Assembly: GCA_044226485.1 (NCBI GenBank)
Contig: JBGAGY010000001.1
Coordinates: forward strand, 496,001-560,000
Reading direction: 5' to 3'
Origin: UBA6663 sp044226485
Lineage (GTDB): Bacteria; Chloroflexota; Anaerolineae; Anaerolineales; UBA6663
DNA length: 64,000 nt
Below, in pieces: positions 1 through 9,073 of this stretch. Both the position numbers and the translations under genes were made by a program. The notes under the pieces were generated by a model. The model was given only the letters and a program-made list of their open reading frames with translations, ran no database searches and had not been told where the DNA came from. Every line of letters starts with the position of its first letter. Within the stretch, counting starts at the first letter, position 1.

Positions 1-120
1 CCCATGCTCGACGAGACCGCGCGCTTCAACCGCCTCGTCAGCGACTTCCTGGCCCTCAAAGACCCCGCCGACCTCCGCTCGCTGACCCTGAAGGATGAGT
101 GGGTCCGGCGAGTCCGCTGA
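1..120 (+). CDS. C-terminal end of an alpha/beta-fold hydrolase (partial)
   Basis: An open frame enters from the left edge and stops at TGA 118-120, leaving 39 codons. The tail (DETARFNRLVSDFL, then a short helix ending VRRVR) looks like the last helix of alpha/beta hydrolases of the enol-lactonase or haloperoxidase type, where a Pro/Glu-rich turn leads into FN..V..FL. The catalytic residues lie outside the window, so only the fold is suggested. A hairpin follows the stop directly. Confidence 0.45.
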   Translation, partial: PMLDETARFNRLVSDFLALKDPADLRSLTLKDEWVRRVR

Positions 121-126
121 ACAGCA

Positions 127-162
127 AAGGGCGAGGCGCTGCAACGCTCGCCCCTCGCCCTT
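127..162 (+). terminator. Hairpin after the partial hydrolase gene
   Basis: A perfect 10-bp stem (AAGGGCGAGG with CCTCGCCCTT) closes a 16-nt loop 6 nt after the hydrolase stop. No clear U-tract follows. It belongs to the intergenic hairpins built from short repeated words seen throughout this window, and it may act as a terminator or 3' end stabiliser. Confidence 0.35.
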
Positions 163-193
163 CGCCCTTCGCGTCTCGCTTCTCCCTGACGCT

Positions 194-222
194 TTGCCAA
201 ACCGAATCGAACCGGCGATAAT
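194..222 (+). promoter_or_regulatory. Promoter of the VOC gene (leaderless)
   Basis: TTGCCA at 194-199 and GATAAT at 217-222 are 17 bp apart. Only 6 nt separate the -10 box from the ATG at 229, so the expected transcription start falls on or next to the start codon. Confidence 0.6.
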
Positions 223-228
223 GCACTC

Positions 229-675
229 ATGGCTCGCATCCTGGGCGTCAACGCCATTGTCCTGTTTGCCAACGATCCGGCTGCGCTGGCCGCGTGGTAC
301 ACCAAGCGGCTCGGGCTGGTCACGATCCACAACCTCGACGACGACAACTGGTACGGCGAGATCGACGATCCGCGCTCCGGTCTGACGTTTCAGTTCGCCA
401 TCTTCCCGGCGAAGCCTCCGCTCACGGCCGGCGGCCGCGGCCTGATGATCACGTACCGGGTCGACGACCTCGATCTCTTCCTGCGCGGTCTCGAGGCCGA
501 GGGCGAGCGCATCCAGCGCATGACCGCCGACTACGGGCGCTTCGCACGTCTGCAGGATCCCGAGGGCAATCCGATCGAGCTCTGGGCTTGGGATCAACCC
601 GAGAACCTGCTGGATCAGCATCCCGGACCGCACGCTCATCACCCCGCCCCGGATTCGCCGGAAGCCGATGCCTGA
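229..675 (+). CDS. VOC-superfamily (glyoxalase/bleomycin-resistance fold) protein
   Basis: This 148-aa protein has the length and layout of a single vicinal-oxygen-chelate module. It starts with the NAIVLFANDPAALAAWYTKRLGL strand-helix, has a central YRVDD segment, and ends with the typical RLQDPEGNPIELW metal-ligand strand, whose Glu is the usual last metal ligand. A His/Pro-rich tail follows. The substrate cannot be told from sequence: family members include lactoylglutathione lyases, dioxygenases and drug-binding proteins. The start at 229 is supported by the -10 box immediately upstream. The 3' end overlaps the next gene by 8 nt, which suggests coupled translation. Confidence 0.8.
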   Translation: MARILGVNAIVLFANDPAALAAWYTKRLGLVTIHNLDDDNWYGEIDDPRSGLTFQFAIFPAKPPLTAGGRGLMITYRVDDLDLFLRGLEAEGERIQRMTADYGRFARLQDPEGNPIELWAWDQPENLLDQHPGPHAHHPAPDSPEADA

Positions 676-1276
676 TCGACTGCTCGGACGCCGCAGGTCG
701 GTCGAAGCGGCCGTCGCGCTCGCGCTGATGTTGACGGCCTGCTCGGGCTCCGCCACGCGCACGCCCACGGTTTTTCCGCCGACGCGCACCGCGCCGGCCA
801 CCGCCACGCTCGGCCCCGTCTTCACCGAAACGCCGAACCCGGCTCAAGCGATCTTCACGCTCACGCCGACTCGCCAGCCTGTCGTCACTCTCGCGCCGAC
901 GCTCGGCGGCCCGTGCGCCAACGATTCAAAGTTCGTGGCCGACGTCACGGTGCCTGACGGCGCTCAGTACCTGCCCGGCCAGGTCTTCGCCAAGCGCTGG
1001 CGCATGCTCAACTCGGGCACATGCGATTGGGGGCCCGATTACGCCATCGTCCTCACAAACGGCGAGCCGATGGGCTCGGCCTCCGAGGCCGCGATCTATC
1101 CCGCCCGGGCTGGAGCCGAAGGCATCTGGGAAGTCGAGCTACGCGCGCCCGACGTGCCAGGCTCGTATACCGGCCGCTGGCAGGCGCGCGCGCCCGACGG
1201 CAATACCTTCGGCCAGACCGTCTTCGTCACCATCCAGGTGATCCCACTGCCCGTCACCGACACGCCCACGCCTTGA
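668..1276 (+). CDS. Lipoprotein with NBR1-type Ig-like domain
   Basis: The 202-aa product has a basic N-terminus, a hydrophobic stretch and a lipobox (LMLTAC, Cys25), so it is probably lipid-anchored outside the membrane. A Thr/Pro-rich linker of about 55 residues leads to a beta domain with the Ig_NBR1-like signature (FAKRWRMLNSGTCDWG near residues 107-122, then GSYTGRWQARAPDG). Such domains occur in many Chloroflexota surface lipoproteins, where they probably mediate binding. The partner is unknown. The gene overlaps the VOC gene by 8 nt and is followed 16 nt later by a small membrane protein. Confidence 0.75.
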   Translation: MPDRLLGRRRSVEAAVALALMLTACSGSATRTPTVFPPTRTAPATATLGPVFTETPNPAQAIFTLTPTRQPVVTLAPTLGGPCANDSKFVADVTVPDGAQYLPGQVFAKRWRMLNSGTCDWGPDYAIVLTNGEPMGSASEAAIYPARAGAEGIWEVELRAPDVPGSYTGRWQARAPDGNTFGQTVFVTIQVIPLPVTDTPTP

Positions 1277-1292
1277 TCCGCGGAGGTGCGAT

Positions 1293-1688
1293 ATGCCCGC
1301 GCCCGTAGCTGCCACCGATCATCATCCGCGCGACCTGAGGCGTGTGATCCGCCCGACCCTCTGGCTTCTTGCGTTGATCCCGTTCGGCTTCGTCGTCGCC
1401 ATCGCGGTGCTGGGCATCCGGGTCCAGCAGGTCACGGGGACGTGGCCGCTGGGGTTCGCTCAGCCCCCCTCGACATTTGGAGACTCGCTGGTCAACATGG
1501 TGCTGGCGATCACGATGGCGCTTTTCTACGCTCGCACGCTGGCGGCCGTCGTCTCGGCTCCGCTGGCGCTGATCCTGGCGGGTGCTCCCGAAGGACGCGG
1601 AACCGTCGTCAAGGTGTTGGCGATGTGGGTCGTGGCGCTGACGCTCGCACTGCCGTTTGCGAGCGTGGTGACCTGGATGCTCGACTAA
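1293..1688 (+). CDS. Small membrane protein of unknown function
   Basis: This 131-aa protein has three probable membrane segments: WLLALIPFGFVVAIAVL, LVNMVLAITMALFYA with the following apolar stretch, and VVKVLAMWVVALTLALPF. A polar loop separates the first two. The ATG is preceded by GGAGGTG at a good distance. It follows the lipoprotein by 16 nt, so the two are probably cotranscribed. No family was recognised. The 3' end lies only 6 nt from the end of the convergent gene. Confidence 0.6.
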   Translation: MPAPVAATDHHPRDLRRVIRPTLWLLALIPFGFVVAIAVLGIRVQQVTGTWPLGFAQPPSTFGDSLVNMVLAITMALFYARTLAAVVSAPLALILAGAPEGRGTVVKVLAMWVVALTLALPFASVVTWMLD

Positions 1689-1694
1689 CGACGC

Positions 1695-2270
1695 TCAGGG
1701 CGTCGGCGTGAGGTACGGCGTGGACGTCGGGAAGACGAGTGGCGTTGAGGGGTTGAGGACGTTGCTGAGGAAGATCGGCAGGAACGTCAGGCCGAGACAA
1801 CCGAAGATGATCAGCAGCCAGAAGAGGATGCCGACCGCCGATGTGCCGATGGCCACCCACCCCAGGGTGGCCGTTCGCTTTGGGTTGAGCGACTGGCTGG
1901 CCTGCAGCACCGCAGCGATGCCGAGCACGATGCCGAACACCGGAAAGAGATAAACGCCGCCGAAGTTGGCGCTGAACGCGACGATCCCGATGACGACGGC
2001 GACGAGGGCGATGACGTCGAGGGTGTTGCCCTGATACGGCGCGGTGGGCGCCGGCGGCTGTCGAAGCACGGCGGCCTCGACTTCATCATGGGCCTCGACG
2101 TACTTCTCAGGGGAGACGACCGGTTCACCGATCGCTTTGCGACCTGCGGCGTGCTCTTCGCACAACCGCTCGCCATCTTCCGTGTACCACAGACACGCGG
2201 CGCACAACGGCCTGCCGCAGGTTTCACACTGCTCGACCGCCGGTCGCTCGGGATGGCGATAGCAAAACAT
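1695..2270 (-). CDS. B-box-like zinc finger membrane protein
   Basis: The first 40 residues carry a B-box-like zinc-binding pattern (CYRHP, CETCGRPLCAACL, LCEEH): paired Cys/His ligands that also occur in bacterial membrane proteins. After a polar linker come two or three hydrophobic segments (residues about 87-130 and 145-170) with the glycine-rich look of DUF4190-type proteins, then a Pro/Thr tail. A cytoplasmic metal-binding head on a small membrane anchor is likely. The role is unknown. The gene converges with the membrane-protein gene on the plus strand. Confidence 0.6.
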   Translation of the reverse strand: MFCYRHPERPAVEQCETCGRPLCAACLWYTEDGERLCEEHAAGRKAIGEPVVSPEKYVEAHDEVEAAVLRQPPAPTAPYQGNTLDVIALVAVVIGIVAFSANFGGVYLFPVFGIVLGIAAVLQASQSLNPKRTATLGWVAIGTSAVGILFWLLIIFGCLGLTFLPIFLSNVLNPSTPLVFPTSTPYLTPTP

Positions 2271-2283
2271 GGGTCATCGGCTA

Positions 2284-2328
2284 TTTGCTATTGGCTGTTG
2301 GAGGTCCTTCCCAACAGCCAATAGCAAA
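2284..2328 (-). terminator. Long hairpin downstream of ahcY
   Basis: An 18-bp perfect stem (TTTGCTATTGGCTGTTGG with its complement) has a 9-nt loop and lies between the ahcY stop and the start of the next minus-strand gene. It probably ends or stabilises the ahcY transcript. It is made of a short repeated word (GCTATTGGC-like), like other hairpins in this window. Confidence 0.5.
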
Positions 2329-2353
2329 CGACACCATTGCAAATAGCCGGAGA

Positions 2354-3616
<1,263 letters not shown>

Positions 3617-3693
3617 CCTCAATCTCCTGAAAATAGCCCCTTGAGGAGGCAATGGCCGCGGCGCTGAATCGGTGTCGCCGCGGGTCTTTCCAA

Positions 3694-4647
3694 CTAGAAC
3701 AACTCGCTCAACAAACCGCCGTCGTCGAAGTGCTGGCGGAAGCGCGTCAGGAATTCGGCCCGCGTGTAATGATGGTTCTGCGTGCCGTTTTGCTCAAGGC
3801 AGTACGTAGCGGCCAGCGCAGCGACCTGGCCGCAGAGCGCCCACGGCCATCCGGCTGCGATGCCGCGCAGCAGGCCGCCGCGGAAGGCGTCGCCAACGCC
3901 GGTCGGGTCGACGATCTCCTTGGGCGTCACGGCGGCGATGTCGGTGCGCACGCCATCGGCGAAGATCGTGGCGCCGTCTGCGCCGCGCGTGACGACGAGC
4001 ACCGGCAGCTTCGCTGCCAGCTGAGCCTCGGTCAGGGTCGTCAGTTTCTCGATCATGCCGAGCTCGTAGTCGTTGACGATCAACATCCACGCGCCTTCGA
4101 TGCCCTCGAGCGCCTCGTCGCAGGTGATGCGCGCCAGCTGCTGGCTGGGGTCGTAGACGTAGCGGAGCCCGAACTCGCGCGCCTCGTTCACGAACTTATG
4201 CATGGCATCCGGCGCTGACGGTGAGATCACGACCAGGTCCGGCGCCGGATCGACTTCGTGCAGCGACTGCACGCCGGCCAACGCCATGGCCCCCGGGAAA
4301 AACGACGCGATCTGGGCGTTGTTGCGGTCGGTGTTGCAGAAGAACGACGCCGTGAAAGTGCCACCGATGACCTTGGCGTGCTCTGTGTGAACGCCGTGCG
4401 TCTCGAGCCAGGAGCGATAGTCGGTGAAGTCCTCACCGACGGTGCCGAGCAGGTGAGCATCGCCGCCCAGCAAGGCGAGCGTGTACGCGATGTTCGGCCC
4501 GATCCCGCCGCGCTGGCGCGTCATGCCATCGACAAGAAAGCTGACGCTGATTTTTTCGAGACGATCCGGGAGGATATGCTCGTGAAAGTAGCCCGGGAAC
4601 GTCATCAGATAATCCCAGGCGATCGAGCCAGTACAGAGCACGCGCAT
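3694..4647 (-). CDS. PfkB-family nucleoside (probably adenosine) kinase
   Basis: The 317-aa protein has the ribokinase-fold signatures: the N-terminal GGIGPNIA motif (residues 48-55), the NDYE segment (192-195) and DPTGVGDAF with catalytic Asp253. Substrate is not fixed by these motifs. Its place directly upstream of AdoHcy hydrolase, in the same direction with a gap of about 77 nt, argues for phosphorylation of adenosine released by that enzyme, which would pull the reversible reaction forward. An alternative is a ribose or cytidine-type sugar kinase. Expression starts from a TATAAT promoter at 4712-4739, through a leader with a hairpin. Confidence 0.82.
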   Translation of the reverse strand: MRVLCTGSIAWDYLMTFPGYFHEHILPDRLEKISVSFLVDGMTRQRGGIGPNIAYTLALLGGDAHLLGTVGEDFTDYRSWLETHGVHTEHAKVIGGTFTASFFCNTDRNNAQIASFFPGAMALAGVQSLHEVDPAPDLVVISPSAPDAMHKFVNEAREFGLRYVYDPSQQLARITCDEALEGIEGAWMLIVNDYELGMIEKLTTLTEAQLAAKLPVLVVTRGADGATIFADGVRTDIAAVTPKEIVDPTGVGDAFRGGLLRGIAAGWPWALCGQVAALAATYCLEQNGTQNHHYTRAEFLTRFRQHFDDGGLLSELF

Positions 4648-4668
4648 TGGCCTACACCTTACACAATG

Positions 4669-4694
4669 AAGGCGCTCCCTATTTGGAGAGCGCC
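4669..4694 (-). promoter_or_regulatory. Hairpin in the 5' leader of the nucleoside kinase
   Basis: GGCGCTC and GAGCGCC can pair around a short A-rich loop within the roughly 55-nt leader between the promoter and the start at 4647. It is too small to be a known SAM or SAH riboswitch. It may affect RNA stability or initiation. Confidence 0.35.
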
Positions 4695-4711
4695 CGAATG
4701 GAACCGAAGCG

Positions 4712-4739
4712 ATTATAACAGGCCCCTCACAGGCGGCAA
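4712..4739 (-). promoter_or_regulatory. Promoter of the kinase-ahcY operon
   Basis: On the minus strand a consensus TATAAT (4712-4717) is preceded after 16 bp by TTGCCG (4734-4739). Transcription should begin near 4705. Confidence 0.6.
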
Positions 4740-4811
4740 GAGCGTGCGAGCACCGGAGCGGGCAAAGGAACGCGTCTCAGGCTCGCCCTTCTCCCCACCC
4801 CTTCGTCGCAC

Positions 4812-4831
4812 GGGCGACGCATGCGTCGCCC
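4812..4831. repeat. REP-like 20-nt palindrome, copy 1
   Basis: GGGCGACGCATGCGTCGCCC is a perfect palindrome, found again at 38082-38101 and 38213-38232 beside a RAYT gene. Here it lies upstream of the lytic transglycosylase, far from the transposase, as expected for a REP-type repeat moved in trans. Confidence 0.7.
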
Positions 4832-4877
4832 CGCGCCGCCCCCGCCGCCCTCAGACGAGCATGATAGGATGATTCCC

Positions 4878-7310
4878 ATGCGCTCGCCCCTGCGACACGC
4901 CTGCCTTCTTGCCCTGGCCGCGGCGCTTGCGGCCTGCAACGCGACGCCACCGCCCCCGACGGTGCCGCCGACCTACACAGCGGCGCCGACGCTGACGCCC
5001 GTGCCCACGGCCACGCCGGTGCCCGTTGACCCGCTGGTCCAGGCGGATGCCGCACTTTACGCCGGCGACACGCAGGGCGCCATCGATCTCTACACTTCCT
5101 TGCTCAAACGCGATGAGGCCGCTGGCGCCGCCCGGATCGGGCTCGGCCGCGCTTTCTTTGCATCGGGTGATCTGGCCCAGGCCGGCGAAGTGTTTGCGCA
5201 GACCGCCGAGCGCGCCGGTGTCAGCGTGTCGGATCTCGAAGGCTCGGCAGGCGCCGCGCCGACCGTCGCGCCGGAGGATGCAGCGACCGCCGCCGCAGCG
5301 GTTTTCTGGCTCGGCGAACTGGCGCGCGCCAACAGCGATTGGGATAAGGCGCTCGTGCGTTACCGCCAGTACCTGGCGCTCCGGCCCGGCCTGATCGACA
5401 GCTACGTCCAGGCCCGCATCGCCGAATCCGCCGCCGCGCTGGGCGACAACGAAGCGTCCATCGCCGCCTGGCGTGCCGCCATCGACGCGCCGCGTTCGGA
5501 TGCCGGCGGCGACCTGCGCGAGGCGCTGGCCCTGGCTTTGACCCGCGCCGGCGATCGCGACGGCGCTCTGGCCCAATACGATGCCATCGTGGCCGGCGCG
5601 GATCCGGGCTGGCGCAAGGCGCGCGCCCTTGTGTTGGCGGGCCAGACCCTCGCGACAGCGGGCGACCTCGAAGGCGCTCACGCGCGTTATCTCCAGGCCG
5701 TCGCGGATTACCCGGCGGCGCCGATCACGCTCGAAGCCCTGCGCGCGCTGGTCGACGCCGGCGTGCCCGTCGACGAGATGCAGCGTGGCCTGGTCAACCT
5801 CAACGCCGCGAACTACGCCCCGGCCGTGGCAGCCTTCGAACGCATCCTGGCCGAACAGCCCGGGAACCTCGCGGCATGGTACCAACTCGGCCGCACCTAC
5901 GCGGCCCAGGGCGACAACGCCAACGCCCTGCAGGCCTTCCGCCAGATCACGAGCGTGGCGCGCGCCGACGCCGCAGCCCTTCCGGGCGCCGAATACTGGG
6001 GGCCAGCCCACATCGAAATCGGCGAGCTCGCGCCCTGGCCCGAGGACGTGCAGGGCCTGACGGCTTTCGTCGACGCCGCCCCCGACGCGGCCGAAGCGCC
6101 GCGAGCGCTCGACAGGGCCGCGCGCTTCTGCGAGCGCAACGACGACCTGGCCTGCGCGGTCACGCTCTGGTCGCGCCTGGCCACCGACTACCCCGAGTCG
6201 GAGCTGGCCGCCAACGCCGCCAACGAAGCCGCCATCGTCCTGGTGCGCCAGGACCGTTGGACCGACGCCCTGCCCCTCTTCGAGTCGGCGACGGCGCTCG
6301 GCACCGACGCCACCCAGCAAGCGCGCGCCTGGCTGTGGATCGGCAAGGCACGCGCCCAACAAAACGATGCAGCGGGATCAACCGAAGCCTTGACGAAGGC
6401 CGAGGCCCTCGCGCCGGACGACTACTACGGCCTGCGCGCCGCCCAGTTGCTGACCGGGCGCGCGCCGTTCGAGCCGCCGGCAACCGTCGATTGGTCGAGC
6501 GACATGGCCGCCGATGTGGCCGAGGCCGATGCCTGGATGAACGCGGCCTTCCCGCTCGGCGAAGGCGTAACGGCCAGCGTGGCCCAACTCTCAGATGCAT
6601 TGAGCACGAACGCGCGCTACCAGCGTGGGCTTGAGTTGTGGAGGCTCGGTCTCGAGCAAGAGTCGCACGCCGAGTTCGACGTGCTGCGACAGGAGCTGTG
6701 GCAGGATCCGTGGCCGCTGGCGCAACTGGCCGTTGATGTCAACGCCCGCGGCCTGTACGACGTGGCCATCCGCAGCGCGCGCCAGGTGCTCGACCTGGCC
6801 GGCACTGTCGACAGCACGAAGGGCCCGCGCCTGTTGCAGCGCCTGCGATTCCCGACGCCGTTCCTCAGCCTGGTCGAGTCGGCGGGCGCCGAGTTCGATC
6901 AACACCCCTTCGCGCTTTACAGCAAGATGCGGATCGAGTCCTTCTTCTGGAAGTACGCGGTCTCGTCGGCCGACGCGCGCGGGCTCAATCAGATCATCCC
7001 GCCCACGGCCGATCAGATCGCGCGCGACCTCGGGTTGACTGACTTCACGCTCGACGATCTCTTCAAGCCCGCTCGATCGATTCGCATGGCTGCCTACTAC
7101 CTGCACTACACGGCCACCCAGGTCAGGCCTGACACCGCCGTCGTGATGGCTGGCTACTACGCCGGCCCCGGCAATGCCCAGCGCTGGCTCGACCTTGCCG
7201 ACGGCGATCCGGATCTATTTGTCGAGGTGATCCGCCTGCCGGACGCGAAAGGCTACGTCACCACAACGTTCGGATTCTTCGAGATGTATCGCCAGCTCTA
7301 TGGCCGGTGA
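4878..7310 (+). CDS. TPR-containing lytic transglycosylase lipoprotein (Slt-like)
   Basis: The 810-aa product begins with a lipoprotein signal (LALAAALAAC), a Pro/Thr linker and a long Ala-rich helical repeat region (roughly residues 45-600, TPR/Slt70-like). It ends in an SLT domain that cleaves peptidoglycan with formation of 1,6-anhydromuramic acid. The catalytic Glu is E687 in RIESFF. The usual GLMQ reads GLNQ and YNAG reads YYAG, both conservative departures. The start at 4878 is preferred over 4821 because a TAGGAT box ends 7 nt before it and the signal peptide begins there. It probably acts on the outer face of the membrane in cell-wall turnover. A terminator follows. Confidence 0.85.
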   Translation: MRSPLRHACLLALAAALAACNATPPPPTVPPTYTAAPTLTPVPTATPVPVDPLVQADAALYAGDTQGAIDLYTSLLKRDEAAGAARIGLGRAFFASGDLAQAGEVFAQTAERAGVSVSDLEGSAGAAPTVAPEDAATAAAAVFWLGELARANSDWDKALVRYRQYLALRPGLIDSYVQARIAESAAALGDNEASIAAWRAAIDAPRSDAGGDLREALALALTRAGDRDGALAQYDAIVAGADPGWRKARALVLAGQTLATAGDLEGAHARYLQAVADYPAAPITLEALRALVDAGVPVDEMQRGLVNLNAANYAPAVAAFERILAEQPGNLAAWYQLGRTYAAQGDNANALQAFRQITSVARADAAALPGAEYWGPAHIEIGELAPWPEDVQGLTAFVDAAPDAAEAPRALDRAARFCERNDDLACAVTLWSRLATDYPESELAANAANEAAIVLVRQDRWTDALPLFESATALGTDATQQARAWLWIGKARAQQNDAAGSTEALTKAEALAPDDYYGLRAAQLLTGRAPFEPPATVDWSSDMAADVAEADAWMNAAFPLGEGVTASVAQLSDALSTNARYQRGLELWRLGLEQESHAEFDVLRQELWQDPWPLAQLAVDVNARGLYDVAIRSARQVLDLAGTVDSTKGPRLLQRLRFPTPFLSLVESAGAEFDQHPFALYSKMRIESFFWKYAVSSADARGLNQIIPPTADQIARDLGLTDFTLDDLFKPARSIRMAAYYLHYTATQVRPDTAVVMAGYYAGPGNAQRWLDLADGDPDLFVEVIRLPDAKGYVTTTFGFFEMYRQLYGR

Positions 7311-7346
7311 TGCCGACGATTCTTTCAGCACCCCCTTGAAGAGCAC

Positions 7347-7381
7347 AACGCGCCGCCATTCCATGAATGGCGGCGCGTTTT
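7347..7381 (+). terminator. Rho-independent terminator of the transglycosylase gene
   Basis: A perfect 14-bp GC-rich stem (AACGCGCCGCCATT with its complement) with a 5-nt loop is followed by TTTTCT. It may also help end the convergent gene at 7397. Confidence 0.75.
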
Positions 7382-7396
7382 CTGACAGACGCCAGC

Positions 7397-8191
7397 TCAC
7401 AGCGTCATATGGACCACGTAGTCGACGCCCGTCTGCGTCGGCAGATCGAAGCTCGGGCTGACGCCGATCACGGAGCCACCGGCCGCGCTGTAGATCACCC
7501 AGCGGAAGGAACCTTCACCGAGGTTGGCGGCGGCGACGCCCCACTGGGCTACCGCGACGCCGTACTCGTTGATCGTCACCGCTGACTGCCAGCCAGCCAC
7601 GTCCTGCCAGACGCCGTTCGCGTCGAGGTACTGCACGCCGGCATAGGCCGTCGGCGAGACGCCCGCGATCTCCATCGTGATCCGGGCCGTCGCAGCGCCG
7701 CCGTTGTCGTAGACCAGGTTCTCGGTCCACGACCCGAGCTCATTGCCGGCGGAGGTCGTCGCTGCGGCCGTCGAAGTCGCCGCAGCGGTGGAGCCCGTCA
7801 GCGTCTCCTCGACGTTTTCACCGAGCGACGACGGCAGCGTGAACGAGTCGCTCGTCGCCCACACGGCGCCATCCTCCTGGGCATAGACCACGAAGCGGAA
7901 CGGCCCGGTGCCGTAGTTCGCGCTGGCGACAGCCCATTGCTTGAACGGGACGCCCGACGAGGTGTAGTCGAGATCGCCCTGCCAGCCGTCGACGGTGTGC
8001 CAGGTGGAGTCGGTGTTCTGCCACTGCACGGCGATCCAGGCCGTCTCCGGCGCGCCTGGCGCGTAGGCCGTGATCACGGCCGAGTCATCGGCCCGAACCG
8101 GCTGCGCTGTCAGCATGCCCGATACCAGCGCCACCGCGCCGAGGCCGCGCGCGGCCCAGGACGTCAGGGGAGTGAGTTTCCAGACTTTCAT
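7397..8191 (-). CDS. Secreted protein with two tandem beta-type repeats
   Basis: This 264-aa protein has a Sec signal peptide (basic start, hydrophobic core, PVRADD cleavage region). The mature part is two related units of about 80 residues, at about 42-125 and 170-255, joined by a Thr/Ala/Ser linker. Each unit has the order A..VQ(W/Y)...W..V.GWQ, then QW.VA.AN.G.G.FR(W/F)V(I/V)Y, then S.SF.LP. The pattern suggests an all-beta carbohydrate-binding or surface domain, but no family was recognised. AGGAG lies 7 nt before the ATG. It converges with the transglycosylase gene. Confidence 0.6.
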   Translation of the reverse strand: MKVWKLTPLTSWAARGLGAVALVSGMLTAQPVRADDSAVITAYAPGAPETAWIAVQWQNTDSTWHTVDGWQGDLDYTSSGVPFKQWAVASANYGTGPFRFVVYAQEDGAVWATSDSFTLPSSLGENVEETLTGSTAAATSTAAATTSAGNELGSWTENLVYDNGGAATARITMEIAGVSPTAYAGVQYLDANGVWQDVAGWQSAVTINEYGVAVAQWGVAAANLGEGSFRWVIYSAAGGSVIGVSPSFDLPTQTGVDYVVHMTL

Positions 8192-8331
8192 GTTCGTCTC
8201 CTATTGTGCGAATGGGTTGTGGAGCACTTGCTCTCGGTTTCGCACCCGCACCATAGGTCCGCGCGGTTCAGGGTCAGCCTAGTTTCGCTATGGGCTGGCT
8301 AATCTTTTGGTTTAGAACCCATCGGGTGGGC

Positions 8332-8366
8332 TTAAACAAAAGCGCCGCGGTTCTCCCGCGGCGCTT
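8332..8366 (-). terminator. Terminator of the cobalamin operon
   Basis: On the minus strand an 11-bp perfect stem (AAGCGCCGCGG with its complement) with a 5-nt loop is followed by TTTTGTTT, about 20 nt after the adenosyltransferase stop. Confidence 0.8.
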
Positions 8367-8386
8367 GCGACGATCAGGCGGCCTCC

Positions 8387-8950
8387 TCACACCCGGCTAT
8401 CCCACAACGTCTCGGAGTGGCCGGCTTTAAGGTTCTCGAAGCGCGCCATGACAAACAGCAGATCCGACAGGCGGTTCAAATACGCTCCGACGTGGGCGCC
8501 CGTGGCTTCACTGTGCTGAAGCGCCGTCACATCTCGTTCGGCTCGTCGGCAGATCGTGCGCGCGAGATGAAGTTGCGCGGCGCCGAGCGTGCCACCCGGC
8601 AGAATGAAGTTCTGCAATGGACCGACGGCATCGTTAAGCTGGTCGATCCAGCCTTCGAGTCGCTCGATGTGTTTGGCCTCGATCTGCGGCAACGCAAAAC
8701 GCGCCTTGTCCTCTTCGACAAAGCACAGGTCTGAGCCCAGATGGAAGAGTTCATTCTGGATCACGGCCAGCATCTGCCGTAGATCGTCATGCAGCCCATG
8801 CGCCAGCGCCACGCCCAGCGCCGAGTTGAGTTCATCCACCACGCCATACGCCGTGACGCGCAGCGAGTCTTTGGGAACGCGCTGGCCGCCGCCTAGCGCC
8901 GTCGTCCCATCATCGCCTTTGCGCGTGTAGATCTTGGTCAATCGAGGCAT
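8387..8950 (-). CDS. Cob(I)alamin adenosyltransferase, PduO type
   Basis: The 187-aa enzyme transfers the adenosyl group of ATP to cob(I)alamin, giving coenzyme B12. Diagnostic segments are the N-terminal ATP-binding KIYTRKGDDGTTAL, then VDELNS, ILPGG and CRRAERDV near the C-terminal third, and YLNRLSDLLF. The start at 8950 has AGGAG at 8 nt. The frame extends to 8974 but without a ribosome site. It is the last gene after the riboswitch-controlled binding protein and permease, consistent with activation of imported corrinoid. A 70-nt perfect palindrome separates it from the permease gene. Confidence 0.93.
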   Translation of the reverse strand: MPRLTKIYTRKGDDGTTALGGGQRVPKDSLRVTAYGVVDELNSALGVALAHGLHDDLRQMLAVIQNELFHLGSDLCFVEEDKARFALPQIEAKHIERLEGWIDQLNDAVGPLQNFILPGGTLGAAQLHLARTICRRAERDVTALQHSEATGAHVGAYLNRLSDLLFVMARFENLKAGHSETLWDSRV

Positions 8951-8984
8951 CCGTGACTCCTGTGTTGGCTGCAAAATGCGGGTC

Positions 8985-9054
8985 GACGAAAGACGAAGGA
9001 CGAACGACGAAGGCTGAATGGCCAGCCTTCGTCGTTCGTCCTTCGTCTTTCGTC
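8985..9054. repeat. 70-nt intergenic palindrome (GACGAA-type)
   Basis: Two perfectly complementary 31-nt arms, built of GACGAAGGACGAACGACGAA-like words, enclose an 8-nt loop between the permease and adenosyltransferase genes. No U-tract follows. Attenuation, RNA processing or an inactive repeat are all possible. Confidence 0.8.
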
Positions 9055-9073
9055 AGCGCCATAGGCGCACTCA

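Noticed and set aside
4669..4705. SAM or SAH riboswitch before the kinase-ahcY operon
   Set aside because: The leader is only about 55 nt with a single hairpin and none of the conserved riboswitch sequences.
4851..6362. Minus-strand 503-codon ORF opposite the lytic transglycosylase
   Set aside because: Composition is Gly/Arg/Val-rich without motifs, while the plus strand encodes a clear lipoprotein with TPR and SLT domains.
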